A stretch of DNA of 44,355 nucleotides from a virus, in the IMG/VR virus record IMGVR_UViG_3300036401_000032, positions 1-44,355 of that record. The stretch is one strand, 5' to 3'. Shown one piece after another: positions 13,957-21,456 of the stretch. The position numbers and the translations under genes were made by a program. The notes below the pieces were generated by a model. The model did not search any database. It was not told the DNA's origin and saw nothing but the letters and a program-made list of their open reading frames with translations. Position 1 is the stretch's first letter; each line of letters begins with the position of its first letter.

Positions 13957-14020
13957 CGTAGTTTGAGTCAAACTGATCTGGCAAGTCCATGGACACCATG
14001 GCACACCAAGGAGAAGTAAG

Positions 14021-14533
14021 ATGGCGACAAGAGCACAGGCGAAGCGGCCACTCCCCCCAGGCGTGAAGCCGACCATTTCCAATATGGAAAGGGCTAACAC
14101 TGCCGATCCACACTCGTACCTAGGTAAGATTGTGAAAGAGCTAAACGCTATCGAGACACGTCTCATATCACAGAACCCCGATGCTAAAGACAACAAGGGT
14201 CGCATCATCGGCGAAATCTATCTGTGGGACGAAATCCAGAAGATCGCCAAGTCTAAATCGGACGCATTGTGGGACGCAGCAGAGGCCGAGGGCCTGCTTA
14301 AGTACGACGATCTGAGCACGGGCCAGCATCTAGTCGCGCAAAGTCCTAGCTTTGTTGTCACCGCCAGTGTGTCAGAACCAGTACGTAGGTTCGATCCTGA
14401 CACGCTGGCGAAGTGGCTATTCGATAACAAGAAGATTCCTGTGATTATCACGAAGGAACAAATCGAGCGGGCCAAAATTCCCACCAAGTCGCAGACTCGC
14501 GTGGCAATCATTGAGAAGGCTGGCGATAAATGA
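14021..14533 (+). CDS. Hypothetical protein
   Basis: This 170-residue protein starts MATRAQAKRPLPPG behind AAGGAGAAG. A flexible basic N-terminus precedes a helical middle (DEIQKIAKSKSDALWDAAEAEG) and a beta-containing C-terminal half with RRFDPDTLAKWLFDN. There is no known catalytic motif. Palindrome copy 13961-13973 lies in the 64-base gap after the endolysin. The stop overlaps the next ATG. Confidence 0.75.
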   Translation: MATRAQAKRPLPPGVKPTISNMERANTADPHSYLGKIVKELNAIETRLISQNPDAKDNKGRIIGEIYLWDEIQKIAKSKSDALWDAAEAEGLLKYDDLSTGQHLVAQSPSFVVTASVSEPVRRFDPDTLAKWLFDNKKIPVIITKEQIERAKIPTKSQTRVAIIEKAGDK

Positions 14534-14700
14534 AGAAGATAGAAAAGTCGTTTGGGGAGGCTGTTGACGCTTTAAGGGCGTACGTAGCAGGCGACTACAA
14601 CGGTTCGGCGGAAGACAATCTCAAGCTAGAAGAGTTGCTTTGGGATGTCAAATTGGCTTACTACGAACTTCCCCGTAACAAAGAGCCAAGCATCGGTTAG
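14530..14700 (+). CDS. 56-residue acidic helical protein
   Basis: The ATG overlaps the upstream TGA (ATGA), suggesting coupled translation. The frame reads MKKIEKSFGEAVDALRAY through a charged helix (DNLKLEELLWDVKLAYYEL) to a stop at 14700. No family recognised. Size and composition suggest a small protein-protein adaptor, but that is only an impression. Confidence 0.6.
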   Translation: MKKIEKSFGEAVDALRAYVAGDYNGSAEDNLKLEELLWDVKLAYYELPRNKEPSIG

Positions 14701-14723
14701 CTGGGCAGCGAGCCGATGCGAGG

Positions 14724-14753
14724 CGGTCGGGTAGCAATCAAGCTACCCGACCG
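14724..14753 (+). promoter_or_regulatory. 12-bp perfect hairpin between genes
   Basis: CGGTCGGGTAGC (14724-14735) pairs with GCTACCCGACCG (14742-14753) around AATCAA. No U-run follows, so it is probably a messenger-stabilising or processing hairpin or a weak terminator; the next gene starts 20 bases later. Confidence 0.6.
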
Positions 14754-14773
14754 AGCAATTGAGGAACGCAAGG

Positions 14774-15082
14774 ATGCCATTAGTTCTACAACCTACATTC
14801 AACGAGATGTCCCGACAAGAGATTGAGTCACACTTAGAACTAGTCCGAGCTAAACGCATGGCCGCAGTTGTCACATACCATGCTGGTGTCAACGCAGCCG
14901 CGAGGCACCAGATCGCAAAGTTCCAGCAACGTGTCGCGAACGAGTATTATCAGTTAAGCAAGGCCATCACTGTATTGGACAAAGCGTTAGCAAACTGTGA
15001 AAGGCGTATGGAAAACCTCGAAATTCTCATGACAGAGGTACAAAATGCCCAAAGTCAAATCGTCGAGACTGACAGCGAATGA
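14774..15082 (+). CDS. Coiled-coil hypothetical protein
   Basis: The ATG at 14774 (MPLVLQPTFNEM) is preferred over a TTG upstream because GAGG lies nine bases before it. The 102-residue product is almost all helix, with a C-terminal heptad-like stretch (LDKALANCERRMENLEIL). An imperfect palindrome (14821-14833) encodes part of IESHLE. It overlaps the next gene by 38 bases in another frame. Confidence 0.65.
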   Translation: MPLVLQPTFNEMSRQEIESHLELVRAKRMAAVVTYHAGVNAAARHQIAKFQQRVANEYYQLSKAITVLDKALANCERRMENLEILMTEVQNAQSQIVETDSE

Positions 15083-15293
15083 CAATAGCGTTGATGGTGA
15101 GTTCACCGTATTTTGGTGGGACTTAAGGAATAACATTTACCGGACGGCAGAGCGTGTTAACGCAATAGTGGCGATGAATGAGGCGGAGAAGTTAGCAAAG
15201 GCGAGATATGTAAAGCGTGTTATGATTACGAATAGTGAAGGCGAAACAGAGTTCGAATGGCAAAAGGGAAAAGGAGTCACACATGGAGTTTAA
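15045..15293 (+). CDS. Hypothetical protein
   Basis: This 82-residue protein starts MPKVKSSRLTAND behind AGAGG at six bases, inside the previous gene. It has an aromatic beta segment (FTVFWWDLRNNIYR) and a helical, basic middle, ending GKGVTHGV. Unknown family. It overlaps the start of the following gene by 11 bases, so three genes form a tightly coupled set. Confidence 0.62.
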   Translation: MPKVKSSRLTANDNSVDGEFTVFWWDLRNNIYRTAERVNAIVAMNEAEKLAKARYVKRVMITNSEGETEFEWQKGKGVTHGV

Positions 15294-15558
15294 TCAGTTT
15301 CAGAAAGAGCTACGCGATCGTGGCATTGAGGGTCAGACAGCATACATGATGACACTCATGTACGAAAGGATCATCGATTTGTCTCAGCAAGTCGTAATGG
15401 CTTCGAGGCTGATCGATGAATTAGCTACGTCATTAGGCAACTTCGTAGAGTTGCATGAAAACACACAGCGACAGCTTAAGACGTTGATGCGTCACGGTCG
15501 CCCTGATGGCGTCGAAGTCCACAGCGTCGCGTACGACCCTGACGAAAGTGAACACTAG
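15283..15558 (+). CDS. Helical hypothetical protein
   Basis: The start MEFNQFQKEL is chosen because AAAAGGAGTCACAC precedes it; here the ribosome site itself merges with half of the 13-bp palindrome. The 91-residue product is helical with a Met-rich stretch (YMMTLMYERII) and a polar C-terminus. Its TAG stop shares its G with palindrome copy 15558-15570. Confidence 0.65.
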   Translation: MEFNQFQKELRDRGIEGQTAYMMTLMYERIIDLSQQVVMASRLIDELATSLGNFVELHENTQRQLKTLMRHGRPDGVEVHSVAYDPDESEH

Positions 15559-15570
15559 TGTGAGTCAAAC
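15558..15570. promoter_or_regulatory. 13-bp palindrome joining a stop codon to the next start
   Basis: TAG-overlapping GTGTGAGTCAAAC is followed by TC and the ATG at 15573, the same leader as at 2189 and 33518 on the other strand, with no Shine-Dalgarno. Confidence 0.7.
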
Positions 15571-15572
15571 TC

Positions 15573-16085
15573 ATGAAGAAAGTATCAGGCTTTCTCACAA
15601 ACGATGGTTCGTTTTTCCCTAGTGAAGACGAAGCCAGACTATACGACGCAATGGCTGCACTCACATTTGCAGTCACCAACGTAGGTGCAAACCCCAAGGC
15701 AGTGTTCGTCATTCTCGATGGCTGTGCTGCCCAAGTCATGGAGTATCTCAATGCCAAGCAAGCCCACCAAGAAGCCGAAACAGCTAATCCACGAAGCCCA
15801 GGAGCACTCGGCCCAGTCGCAGCAACATCATCTTCTCTCGATTACACCGACGGTAGGGGCGCACGCGAAGGCGACTCTACACCCGTATTCCAACAGTCGC
15901 CTGACAGCTATGAACATGTGCCCGACGTGGGGAGTGGTGAGCAGCCAGAAGAGATACCCAACTTCGGCTCGCTCAATGGCCCTGGAATACGGTCACGCGA
16001 TGCACGAAGTGTTCGCAGCGATCCGCCTGTGGCAACTGGCGACACGACAAGAGCTACCTGGCCACGCACGGGTGAAGGCGCATAA
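15573..16085 (+). CDS. Hypothetical protein with out-of-frame overlap into the nuclease gene
   Basis: The N-terminal 65 residues (MKKVSGFLTNDGSFFPSEDE, then a helical segment) look like a small conserved phage protein family of unknown role. The remaining hundred residues are disordered, rich in Ser, Pro, Gly and Asp, and overlap the first 335 bases of the nuclease gene in another frame. Either the C-terminal tail is a genuine overprinted extension, or a frameshift has removed an earlier stop. The leader is the palindrome type without Shine-Dalgarno. Confidence 0.6.
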   Translation: MKKVSGFLTNDGSFFPSEDEARLYDAMAALTFAVTNVGANPKAVFVILDGCAAQVMEYLNAKQAHQEAETANPRSPGALGPVAATSSSLDYTDGRGAREGDSTPVFQQSPDSYEHVPDVGSGEQPEEIPNFGSLNGPGIRSRDARSVRSDPPVATGDTTRATWPRTGEGA

Positions 16086-16881
16086 ATTGTTCGAGCCAAC
16101 ACGTTGGGACGCCGCTTGGAAGTCTAGTATGACTCAATCTGACACCGAGCGTGACGAATTGATGGTCCTGGCATATGATATCATTCATTCATCTGGATTC
16201 AAGGACGACCCAGGCGATCAGATTAGAACGCTAAATTCGATGGAACTGGCGGCAATACAGTACATCGACTCGACTATGAAGTACATGGACAATTGGGAAA
16301 TCTATGTCAAAGACAAAGACGATCCGCAAAGTTACGTAGGCATTGAGAATGTCTTCGATGTAATTCTCACGTACGATGACGAGAAACAATATAGATTCAT
16401 AGGAACGCTCGATGCTCTCACTCTCGATAAGGGCAGGAACAGTCGTCCGACGCTCGAGGACAATAAAACAGCTGCACGTCTTGACGATGGTTGGAAAGCG
16501 GCATTCATTCTCTCGCACCAAGTTTCGGGCTATCTGGCTTGTGCATCAGCACTACTTGGTCTTGATATACGTAACGCACGCATCCTTGGCCTCAAGAATA
16601 AACCGACTGGTAAAGGGGAAGATTATTGGACAGTCTCAACTTCCCGCACTGCTGAGGAATTTCACCGCTGGGCTTTCTGGTTTCGTCACACCGCCGATCA
16701 GTATGAGTTCTATAAAGACCATTACGAATACGCGCCAAGGTATACTCATTCGTGCAATAGATACTTTCGGCCGTGTTCGCTTATATCGTTTTGTGGTGAC
16801 ACGTTCGAAGGGAGGCTGGAACAATGGGACCAAATGATACCAGCTGCGCTCTCGCCGTCGGAACTAGGTGTGGAGGATTAG
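15751..16881 (+). CDS. PD-(D/E)XK nuclease, Cas4/AddB-like, with probable Fe-S cluster
   Basis: This is probably a DNA exonuclease for recombination or replication. The start at 15751 has GGAG at good spacing. In the 376-residue product, Cys57 (MNMCPTW) follows a YSNSRLTA start typical of the family, and His85 lies in GHAMHEVFAA. The core holds Asp221 (GTLDALT), the D-x-K pair Asp237-Lys239 (LEDNKT) and a QxxxY motif (Gln257-Tyr261). Three more Cys near the C-terminus (CNRYFRPCSLISFC) with Cys57 match the one-plus-three layout of a 4Fe-4S staple. It lies next to the RecA-like ATPase. The first 40 residues look poorly conserved and overlap the previous frame. Confidence 0.85.
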   Translation: MPSKPTKKPKQLIHEAQEHSAQSQQHHLLSITPTVGAHAKATLHPYSNSRLTAMNMCPTWGVVSSQKRYPTSARSMALEYGHAMHEVFAAIRLWQLATRQELPGHARVKAHKLFEPTRWDAAWKSSMTQSDTERDELMVLAYDIIHSSGFKDDPGDQIRTLNSMELAAIQYIDSTMKYMDNWEIYVKDKDDPQSYVGIENVFDVILTYDDEKQYRFIGTLDALTLDKGRNSRPTLEDNKTAARLDDGWKAAFILSHQVSGYLACASALLGLDIRNARILGLKNKPTGKGEDYWTVSTSRTAEEFHRWAFWFRHTADQYEFYKDHYEYAPRYTHSCNRYFRPCSLISFCGDTFEGRLEQWDQMIPAALSPSELGVED

Positions 16882-16884
16882 CAT

Positions 16885-17865
16885 ATGTTAACGAAAAACG
16901 CGCCTATTCGCAGTGCAGGTACCCATGTTGCTACTACATCTTCGGTTCGTGTTGCGGATGTTGCGCCAAAGCGAAGCAAGATCATCGGTTCGCTCGGCCC
17001 TGTGGAAATCAAGAGCGGAGCCGAAGCACCGAATCGAATGGCCATTCTCTTATGGGGCTCTGCGACGTGCGGCAAGACGACATTCGCCGCGACTGCCCCA
17101 GGTGATAAGCTATGGATATCATTCGGCGACCAAGAACATGTATCAGTTATGCACCGGCCTGACGTGCATGTGGCGAACGTGAGTTCAATGACGGCAAATG
17201 ATCTATTCAAGCATGCACAGAGCGAGAATCCATTCGGTCTAGATCAAATTCTATCAGACAATGAAAACATTGAAACGGTGGTGTGTGACTCATTAACGGC
17301 CATTTCATTTAAGGCATTACAGCATTCGGTAGGTAAGGGCATAGGCTCAAGCAACAAAGGTGGAGGCTTTGTGCCAACGATGGAGGCACCGGGACAAGGT
17401 GCATACGGCGGTAGAAATGCCATTGTGCTCGAAACGATTACCGGTCTTTTGAGAGTCACGGCCAAGCACAATGTGCATCTCATAATCACGGCACATGAAG
17501 ACGATCCGACCACCATGGTTCAAGATGGTAAGGAGATCATTAGTTACATCGGCGTTATGCTTGGTGGCAAATTGGTCAACAATGTGACATGGCGACTGTC
17601 TGAAATCTGGTACATGTCAATCGATCCTCATGGTGACAAAGAGAGAAGAATTGCGATCAGGCCGACCAGATTACGCAAACCGATGAAGTCACGCATGTTC
17701 TCGCAGAGGGAAAAACATGCAGAATTCGTGCTGAAATACGATGCCGATCTGCCTGATAGTGCCAATGGTCAGATGACAATTGCTGGTTGGTACTATCAAT
17801 GGGTGGATAGGAATGGTGCTAAAATACCACTTCCGCCACCAAAGGAGACGAAAAATGTCAAATAG
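16885..17865 (+). CDS. RecA-like P-loop ATPase (Sak4-type recombinase)
   Basis: This ATPase probably acts in single-strand annealing or strand exchange. In 326 residues it has a Walker A loop GSATCGKT (58-65), a Walker B segment ETVVCDSLTA (about 130-140) and LIITAHEDD (about 200), a sensor-like region of phage AAA_24/Sak4 proteins. It starts three bases after the nuclease stop and is followed by a small zinc-binding-like protein and an ssDNA-binding protein, a typical phage recombination cassette. The Walker B DNA contains a partial palindrome (17283-17295). A gene 17 type name is not justified. Confidence 0.85.
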   Translation: MLTKNAPIRSAGTHVATTSSVRVADVAPKRSKIIGSLGPVEIKSGAEAPNRMAILLWGSATCGKTTFAATAPGDKLWISFGDQEHVSVMHRPDVHVANVSSMTANDLFKHAQSENPFGLDQILSDNENIETVVCDSLTAISFKALQHSVGKGIGSSNKGGGFVPTMEAPGQGAYGGRNAIVLETITGLLRVTAKHNVHLIITAHEDDPTTMVQDGKEIISYIGVMLGGKLVNNVTWRLSEIWYMSIDPHGDKERRIAIRPTRLRKPMKSRMFSQREKHAEFVLKYDADLPDSANGQMTIAGWYYQWVDRNGAKIPLPPPKETKNVK

Positions 17866-18112
17866 AGAAGGCTATGTGGCTGACAGAACCATGCCTTTCT
17901 GTCGCGAATGTATGCTTCCGGTAACGGTAAACCATCGCTATCGGATCGTGAAGTATGACTTAAAAGGTGTCACCAAGTACGGTGTGAGTCATACCAACTG
18001 TGAGAACCCGACCGCAGGTACGTACAACGTGACAGGCACACAGTTCGAACGCAAGGACGGATTTAAGTACAAGTACATCATACCGCGAGTTGAAAAGGGT
18101 AAGGCAGAATAG
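17855..18112 (+). CDS. Small Cys-containing protein, possible zinc-binding
   Basis: The start MSNREGYVADRTMP at 17855 is chosen for its AAAGGAGACG ribosome site; it overlaps the ATPase stop by 11 bases. The 85-residue product has CRECMLPV near residue 17 and GVSHTNCEN near 46, a CxxC...H/C arrangement that could bind zinc. The GVSHT segment is encoded by palindrome copy 17982-17994. The rest is basic. A nucleic-acid-binding helper of the recombination cassette is likely but unproven. Confidence 0.68.
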   Translation: MSNREGYVADRTMPFCRECMLPVTVNHRYRIVKYDLKGVTKYGVSHTNCENPTAGTYNVTGTQFERKDGFKYKYIIPRVEKGKAE

Positions 18113-18184
18113 CAAGAAACACCTGGGACGGCAGGGTAACCTTTAACGCTTGGACTCCGATCCAGTCAAGCAAGGAAGCATATC

Positions 18185-18718
18185 ATGCAAGAAGACGACG
18201 AACTCGACGTTATCGAGCTAGGCGAGTCTCTGGCCGATGTAGAGAAACCCCCGGAACTTCCTCCGGGTATCTACATCGGTGAGATTACCGACGTGCAGAA
18301 GTTTACCTCTGGTAAAGGTAACCTACTGTACTCGGTCAAGTTCACGATCCCCACGGAGGAAATTCCTGCCGATCTACAGGACCAGTTCGAGGATGGTGCG
18401 AACATGTACTGGCAGCGGCAGTTGGTTCCTACTTCCAAGGATCGACGTGCGTTGTATAATCTTCAAAAGTTCATTGCAGCGATTGGGTTGGATACTGCTA
18501 CAACTACAATCAACCCAAACGACTGGATGGGACAACGCGCTAGGCTACGTGTACGTCTCGGCCGACCTTTCGAAGGTGAGAGGCGAGCCGAAATCTATGC
18601 CATTGAGTCGGCCGAAGACGAAGTGGTGGAGACTACTACCTCACGTCGGGCTACGGCTGCGGCTGCGGAAGTTGAGGAAGTCGCACCGCGTCGTGCAGGC
18701 CGTCGCGGTACTCGGTAA
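18185..18718 (+). CDS. Single-stranded DNA-binding protein (DUF669-like)
   Basis: It probably coats ssDNA during replication. The 177-residue product begins with an acidic stretch. A single OB-like region (about 28-140) starts LPPGIYIGEITDVQKFTSGK, contains MYWQRQLVPTSKDRRALYNL and ends in RARLRVRLGRPF. An Ala/Glu-rich linker and an Arg-rich tail (RRAGRRGTR) follow, unlike the acidic tail of bacterial SSB. Its neighbours are a RecA-like ATPase and a helicase. A 70-base gap upstream holds only a GGAAGC-type ribosome site. Confidence 0.75.
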   Translation: MQEDDELDVIELGESLADVEKPPELPPGIYIGEITDVQKFTSGKGNLLYSVKFTIPTEEIPADLQDQFEDGANMYWQRQLVPTSKDRRALYNLQKFIAAIGLDTATTTINPNDWMGQRARLRVRLGRPFEGERRAEIYAIESAEDEVVETTTSRRATAAAAEVEEVAPRRAGRRGTR

Positions 18719-18727
18719 CTGACAAAG

Positions 18728-18754
18728 TGGCGTGTGGGTTTGACTCACACGCCA
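18728..18754 (+). terminator. Hairpin containing half of a palindrome copy
   Basis: TGGCGTGTG (18728-18736) pairs with CACACGCCA (18746-18754) around GGTTTGACT. It carries an exact palindrome (18738-18750) in its loop and right arm. No U-run follows, so termination is uncertain. Confidence 0.5.
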
Positions 18755-18776
18755 TTCAAACATAAGGAAACAAACA

Positions 18777-19010
18777 ATGGAAAAAGAACTCCGAGACATG
18801 ATCTACAACACGCTACTTAAGGTATGGGAAACGGAGGGTCCACCGAATGTCCCTCAGTTAGCAGCACAGTCGATTCTCACCGCGCAGGCCGACGCTCTCA
18901 TAATAGATGTGCATCGTATATGTTCAAACGAAGATGAATATCATCAGTTCATCAGTTGGTTGAACAACATACGACTGGAATCAGATTTCGACAAAGACGA
19001 AGAGGCGTAA
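18777..19010 (+). CDS. Small acidic helical protein
   Basis: This 77-residue protein starts MEKELRDMIYNTLL behind AAGGAAAC. It is helical, with a central ILTAQADALIIDVHRIC and an acidic C-terminus ending KDEEA. No family recognised. It lies one base before the ribbon-helix-helix gene, so the two are probably co-translated. Confidence 0.65.
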   Translation: MEKELRDMIYNTLLKVWETEGPPNVPQLAAQSILTAQADALIIDVHRICSNEDEYHQFISWLNNIRLESDFDKDEEA

Positions 19011-19011
19011 G

Positions 19012-19212
19012 ATGGAAAGCGTACTAATCAGACTGGACGAGCACATCGTCAATGGATCGGATCAGCTATTAGTGCGCATCCGTCCACAAGACAAGCGGAC
19101 AGTCAATCTAGCCGCAAGGGAACTAAACCTTACTGCGTCACAGTTCGTGCGGACCTTAGTGGTTCAAGCCGCACGAACTGTTGTTGCAGAGATAGCCTCG
19201 AAGAAGGGATAA
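19012..19212 (+). CDS. Ribbon-helix-helix (DUF1778-like) DNA-binding protein
   Basis: This 66-residue protein contains RIRPQDKRTVNLAAR, LNLTASQFVRTLV and a final helix, the strand-helix-helix layout of Arc/MetJ or DUF1778 proteins. Such dimers bind short palindromes or repeats as repressors. It is the only clear sequence-specific regulator in the genome apart from the small terminase and the short winged-helix-like protein, so it is the best candidate to bind the 13-bp palindrome or the TGCGACA operators. That link is inference. It is unusual in having no toxin partner beside it. Confidence 0.68.
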   Translation: MESVLIRLDEHIVNGSDQLLVRIRPQDKRTVNLAARELNLTASQFVRTLVVQAARTVVAEIASKKG

Positions 19213-19215
19213 ACG

Positions 19216-19566
19216 ATGCGAAGACGTTTCCTTCAACGAGTTGTTCGACCTGAGCGCACAGTTCGTATTGTAGCTACATTGGTCGAAGCAGAGCATTTGA
19301 AGCCAGGCGATTTGTTCTCAGATCGAGGGCCTGACTATTGGAACATGTCGAAGCTCGCGTTTGGACAGGTGTTCGTCAAGTTTAATGACGACGCTGATGC
19401 CGACGTAGGCTTCGAACCCGTTTATAGAATAACAATCGTCCGAGAAGATATATCCAAGGTCGAGAATCGCAATGCGCATTTGATCGAGGCTGAGTTCAGT
19501 CCGTTCACACCACCAGGGATTGATTACGCGAGTTGGAGAAACAAGGTCAAGTGGAGAAGGGAGTGA
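19216..19566 (+). CDS. Hypothetical protein
   Basis: This 116-residue protein starts MRRRFLQRVVRPER, with a very basic start, then a beta-rich body including LKPGDLFSDRGPDYW and an acidic segment with Asp repeats (FNDDADADVGF). The L-K-P-G-D-L-F-S pattern recurs in small phage proteins of unknown role. It is four bases after the previous gene and overlaps no other. No catalytic signature. Confidence 0.68.
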   Translation: MRRRFLQRVVRPERTVRIVATLVEAEHLKPGDLFSDRGPDYWNMSKLAFGQVFVKFNDDADADVGFEPVYRITIVREDISKVENRNAHLIEAEFSPFTPPGIDYASWRNKVKWRRE

Positions 19567-19568
19567 GT

Positions 19569-20882
19569 ATGAGTCACACTGACGACGACCGTTTCGAAGG
19601 CAGCAACCATACCGAAGAAGAAAGCACGATCATCCATCCGTCCAGCGAGCAAGAATATGCAGTGGACATGTGTACCGATCTAAAGCAACGCATCGTATCT
19701 GTCACAGGTGGAGCGGGTACAGGCAAGACGTTCGTTCTAGGTAAGGTTTATGTGGCGTTGCGAAACGAGAAAGTAGCCCTATGCGCCCCGACTGGACGAG
19801 CGGCTAAGCGCATCCAAGAACTAACAGGCATCAAAGCGGTCACAGTCCACAAACTACTTGAGTTCCCAATGCCATCGGACGATCCGGTCATCATCGACAC
19901 GGACCCCGATGATAGTGACATTATTCATTTTGAGGAACGCAAGCCTAACGAGCCTAGGCGAAACAAGTTCAACCCGTTCGAGGAAAACGTTATCATCGTA
20001 GACGAAGCATCGATGGTAGGACCGCAACTCTATCGTCACCTTATGGATGCATTACCTAAGAAAGGCGTGATCCGTTTCTTTGGTGACAACAATCAATTGC
20101 TACCTGTAGAAGATGGCGATCCTCCATTCAGAACGTTGCTGCATAGATTTCCGTCAATCGAGTTGACGTATAATTTCCGCAGCGGCGACGCTATTGTGTC
20201 GAACGCTTATCGTGTCTTGCGTGGTTTAGTGCCGCGTAACAATGATCATTTCCATGTTGTGTATACTGATCAGCCATTGCTTCAATTGTTTAAGTTAGTC
20301 TCAGCGCATCCAGAATTAGGTAGCGACAACAATCAAATCATTATGCCTACACGTAAAGGAAGCGTCGGGACTGGTGTAGTCAACCCAACCATTCAGCTTA
20401 GGCTAAACCGACAGAAGGAACTCCTTCGCATACCTCGGTTTGACTCACACGACAAGCCGTTGGTAGTGCGAGCGCATGACAAATTCCTGTGGATCAAGAA
20501 TGACTACGAACTGCGATTATTCAACGGTGAGATCGGACGCATCACAGAGATCGATCCCGAAGAAGGCACATTATGGCTTAACACAAACGATAGGCAACAC
20601 ATTGAAATCCCTCCAAGAGTACGCACGTATAACGCATACGCACAGGCGATGACGAACTACGATCCAAGGAAACAAATAGAACTTGGCTACGCCATCACAA
20701 CACACAAAAGCCAGGGTTCAGAATTCGATACGATAGTGTATTGCATCTCACGACGTGCTCCATTTCTGTTAAACAGGAACAACTTCTATACAGCCATCAC
20801 TCGCGCCAGGAACCAAGTGATAGTTATCTGTGACAGACACGCTATGGGACAATCGTTAAGAAGAGAGAGAAGAGACAAGTGA
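19569..20882 (+). CDS. RecD/Dda-like SF1B DNA helicase
   Basis: This is probably the replicative or recombination 5'-3' helicase. The ATG at 19569 sits inside palindrome GTATGAGTCACAC, giving MSHTDDDRFE, with GGGAG just upstream. The 437-residue product has Walker A GGAGTGKT (47-54), motif Ia CAPTGRAAKR (72-81), Walker B VDEASMVG (144-151), and C-terminal THKSQGSEFD and YTAITRARNQV, the hallmarks of RecD2/Dda. No N-terminal extra domains are present, so it is a compact phage form. A second in-frame palindrome (20438-20450) encodes RFDSH. Confidence 0.9.
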   Translation: MSHTDDDRFEGSNHTEEESTIIHPSSEQEYAVDMCTDLKQRIVSVTGGAGTGKTFVLGKVYVALRNEKVALCAPTGRAAKRIQELTGIKAVTVHKLLEFPMPSDDPVIIDTDPDDSDIIHFEERKPNEPRRNKFNPFEENVIIVDEASMVGPQLYRHLMDALPKKGVIRFFGDNNQLLPVEDGDPPFRTLLHRFPSIELTYNFRSGDAIVSNAYRVLRGLVPRNNDHFHVVYTDQPLLQLFKLVSAHPELGSDNNQIIMPTRKGSVGTGVVNPTIQLRLNRQKELLRIPRFDSHDKPLVVRAHDKFLWIKNDYELRLFNGEIGRITEIDPEEGTLWLNTNDRQHIEIPPRVRTYNAYAQAMTNYDPRKQIELGYAITTHKSQGSEFDTIVYCISRRAPFLLNRNNFYTAITRARNQVIVICDRHAMGQSLRRERRDK

Positions 20883-20904
20883 AAGCAAAGCAAAGGACAA
20901 AACG

Positions 20905-21456
20905 ATGACCAAGTACATAGCGTTAACAGGACCGCACAATAGTGGTAAGACAACAGCAGCAACAGCCCTGGGTAACGCATTGATGGCACTAGGTTACACA
21001 GTTAAGCATGACAGTTTCTCGTTTCCTGTTCTTGCGTATGCTGAAAACTTACTAGACTATCCTGCGCTCGATCTGGAAATGACCGATCCAATAGAAGCGT
21101 TAAGTAACAAATCGCTTCGTGAGTTTATTCAACGCGAACAGCAGCATATGCGTTTCAACTATGGGCCGCGCGTGCTCGGCGTACTATTAAGAGCGCGTAT
21201 CGAGGGCCATAAACCGCCTATGTATTGTGTCGTTGACGATGGAGTTAATGCTAACGATGTCCTAGGACTAGGCCAATACGTATTAGTTGATGTAGCTAGG
21301 AAGAGTGTCGAAAGTGCGTACCCATTCACAATCCCTGGGGCCGATTTCTATGTACGCAACGACGGTTCAGAAGATCGGCTTCGACTTAAAATGCAGCAAC
21401 TCGCACCAAGGATCATAGAAAGGCTGTCAAATGTTGAGCAGAAATCTAACCCGTGA
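20905..21456 (+). CDS. P-loop nucleotide kinase
   Basis: It probably phosphorylates nucleoside monophosphates to feed phage DNA synthesis. The 183-residue product starts MTKYIALTGP with Walker A GPHNSGKT (9-16). A later segment, MYCVVDDGVNANDV (about 110-123), may be a lid or acceptor-site region. It resembles T4-like dNMP kinases in size and position beside a polymerase, but the substrate cannot be read from the sequence. The gene overlaps the polymerase start by 26 bases, so translation is coupled. Confidence 0.72.
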   Translation: MTKYIALTGPHNSGKTTAATALGNALMALGYTVKHDSFSFPVLAYAENLLDYPALDLEMTDPIEALSNKSLREFIQREQQHMRFNYGPRVLGVLLRARIEGHKPPMYCVVDDGVNANDVLGLGQYVLVDVARKSVESAYPFTIPGADFYVRNDGSEDRLRLKMQQLAPRIIERLSNVEQKSNP

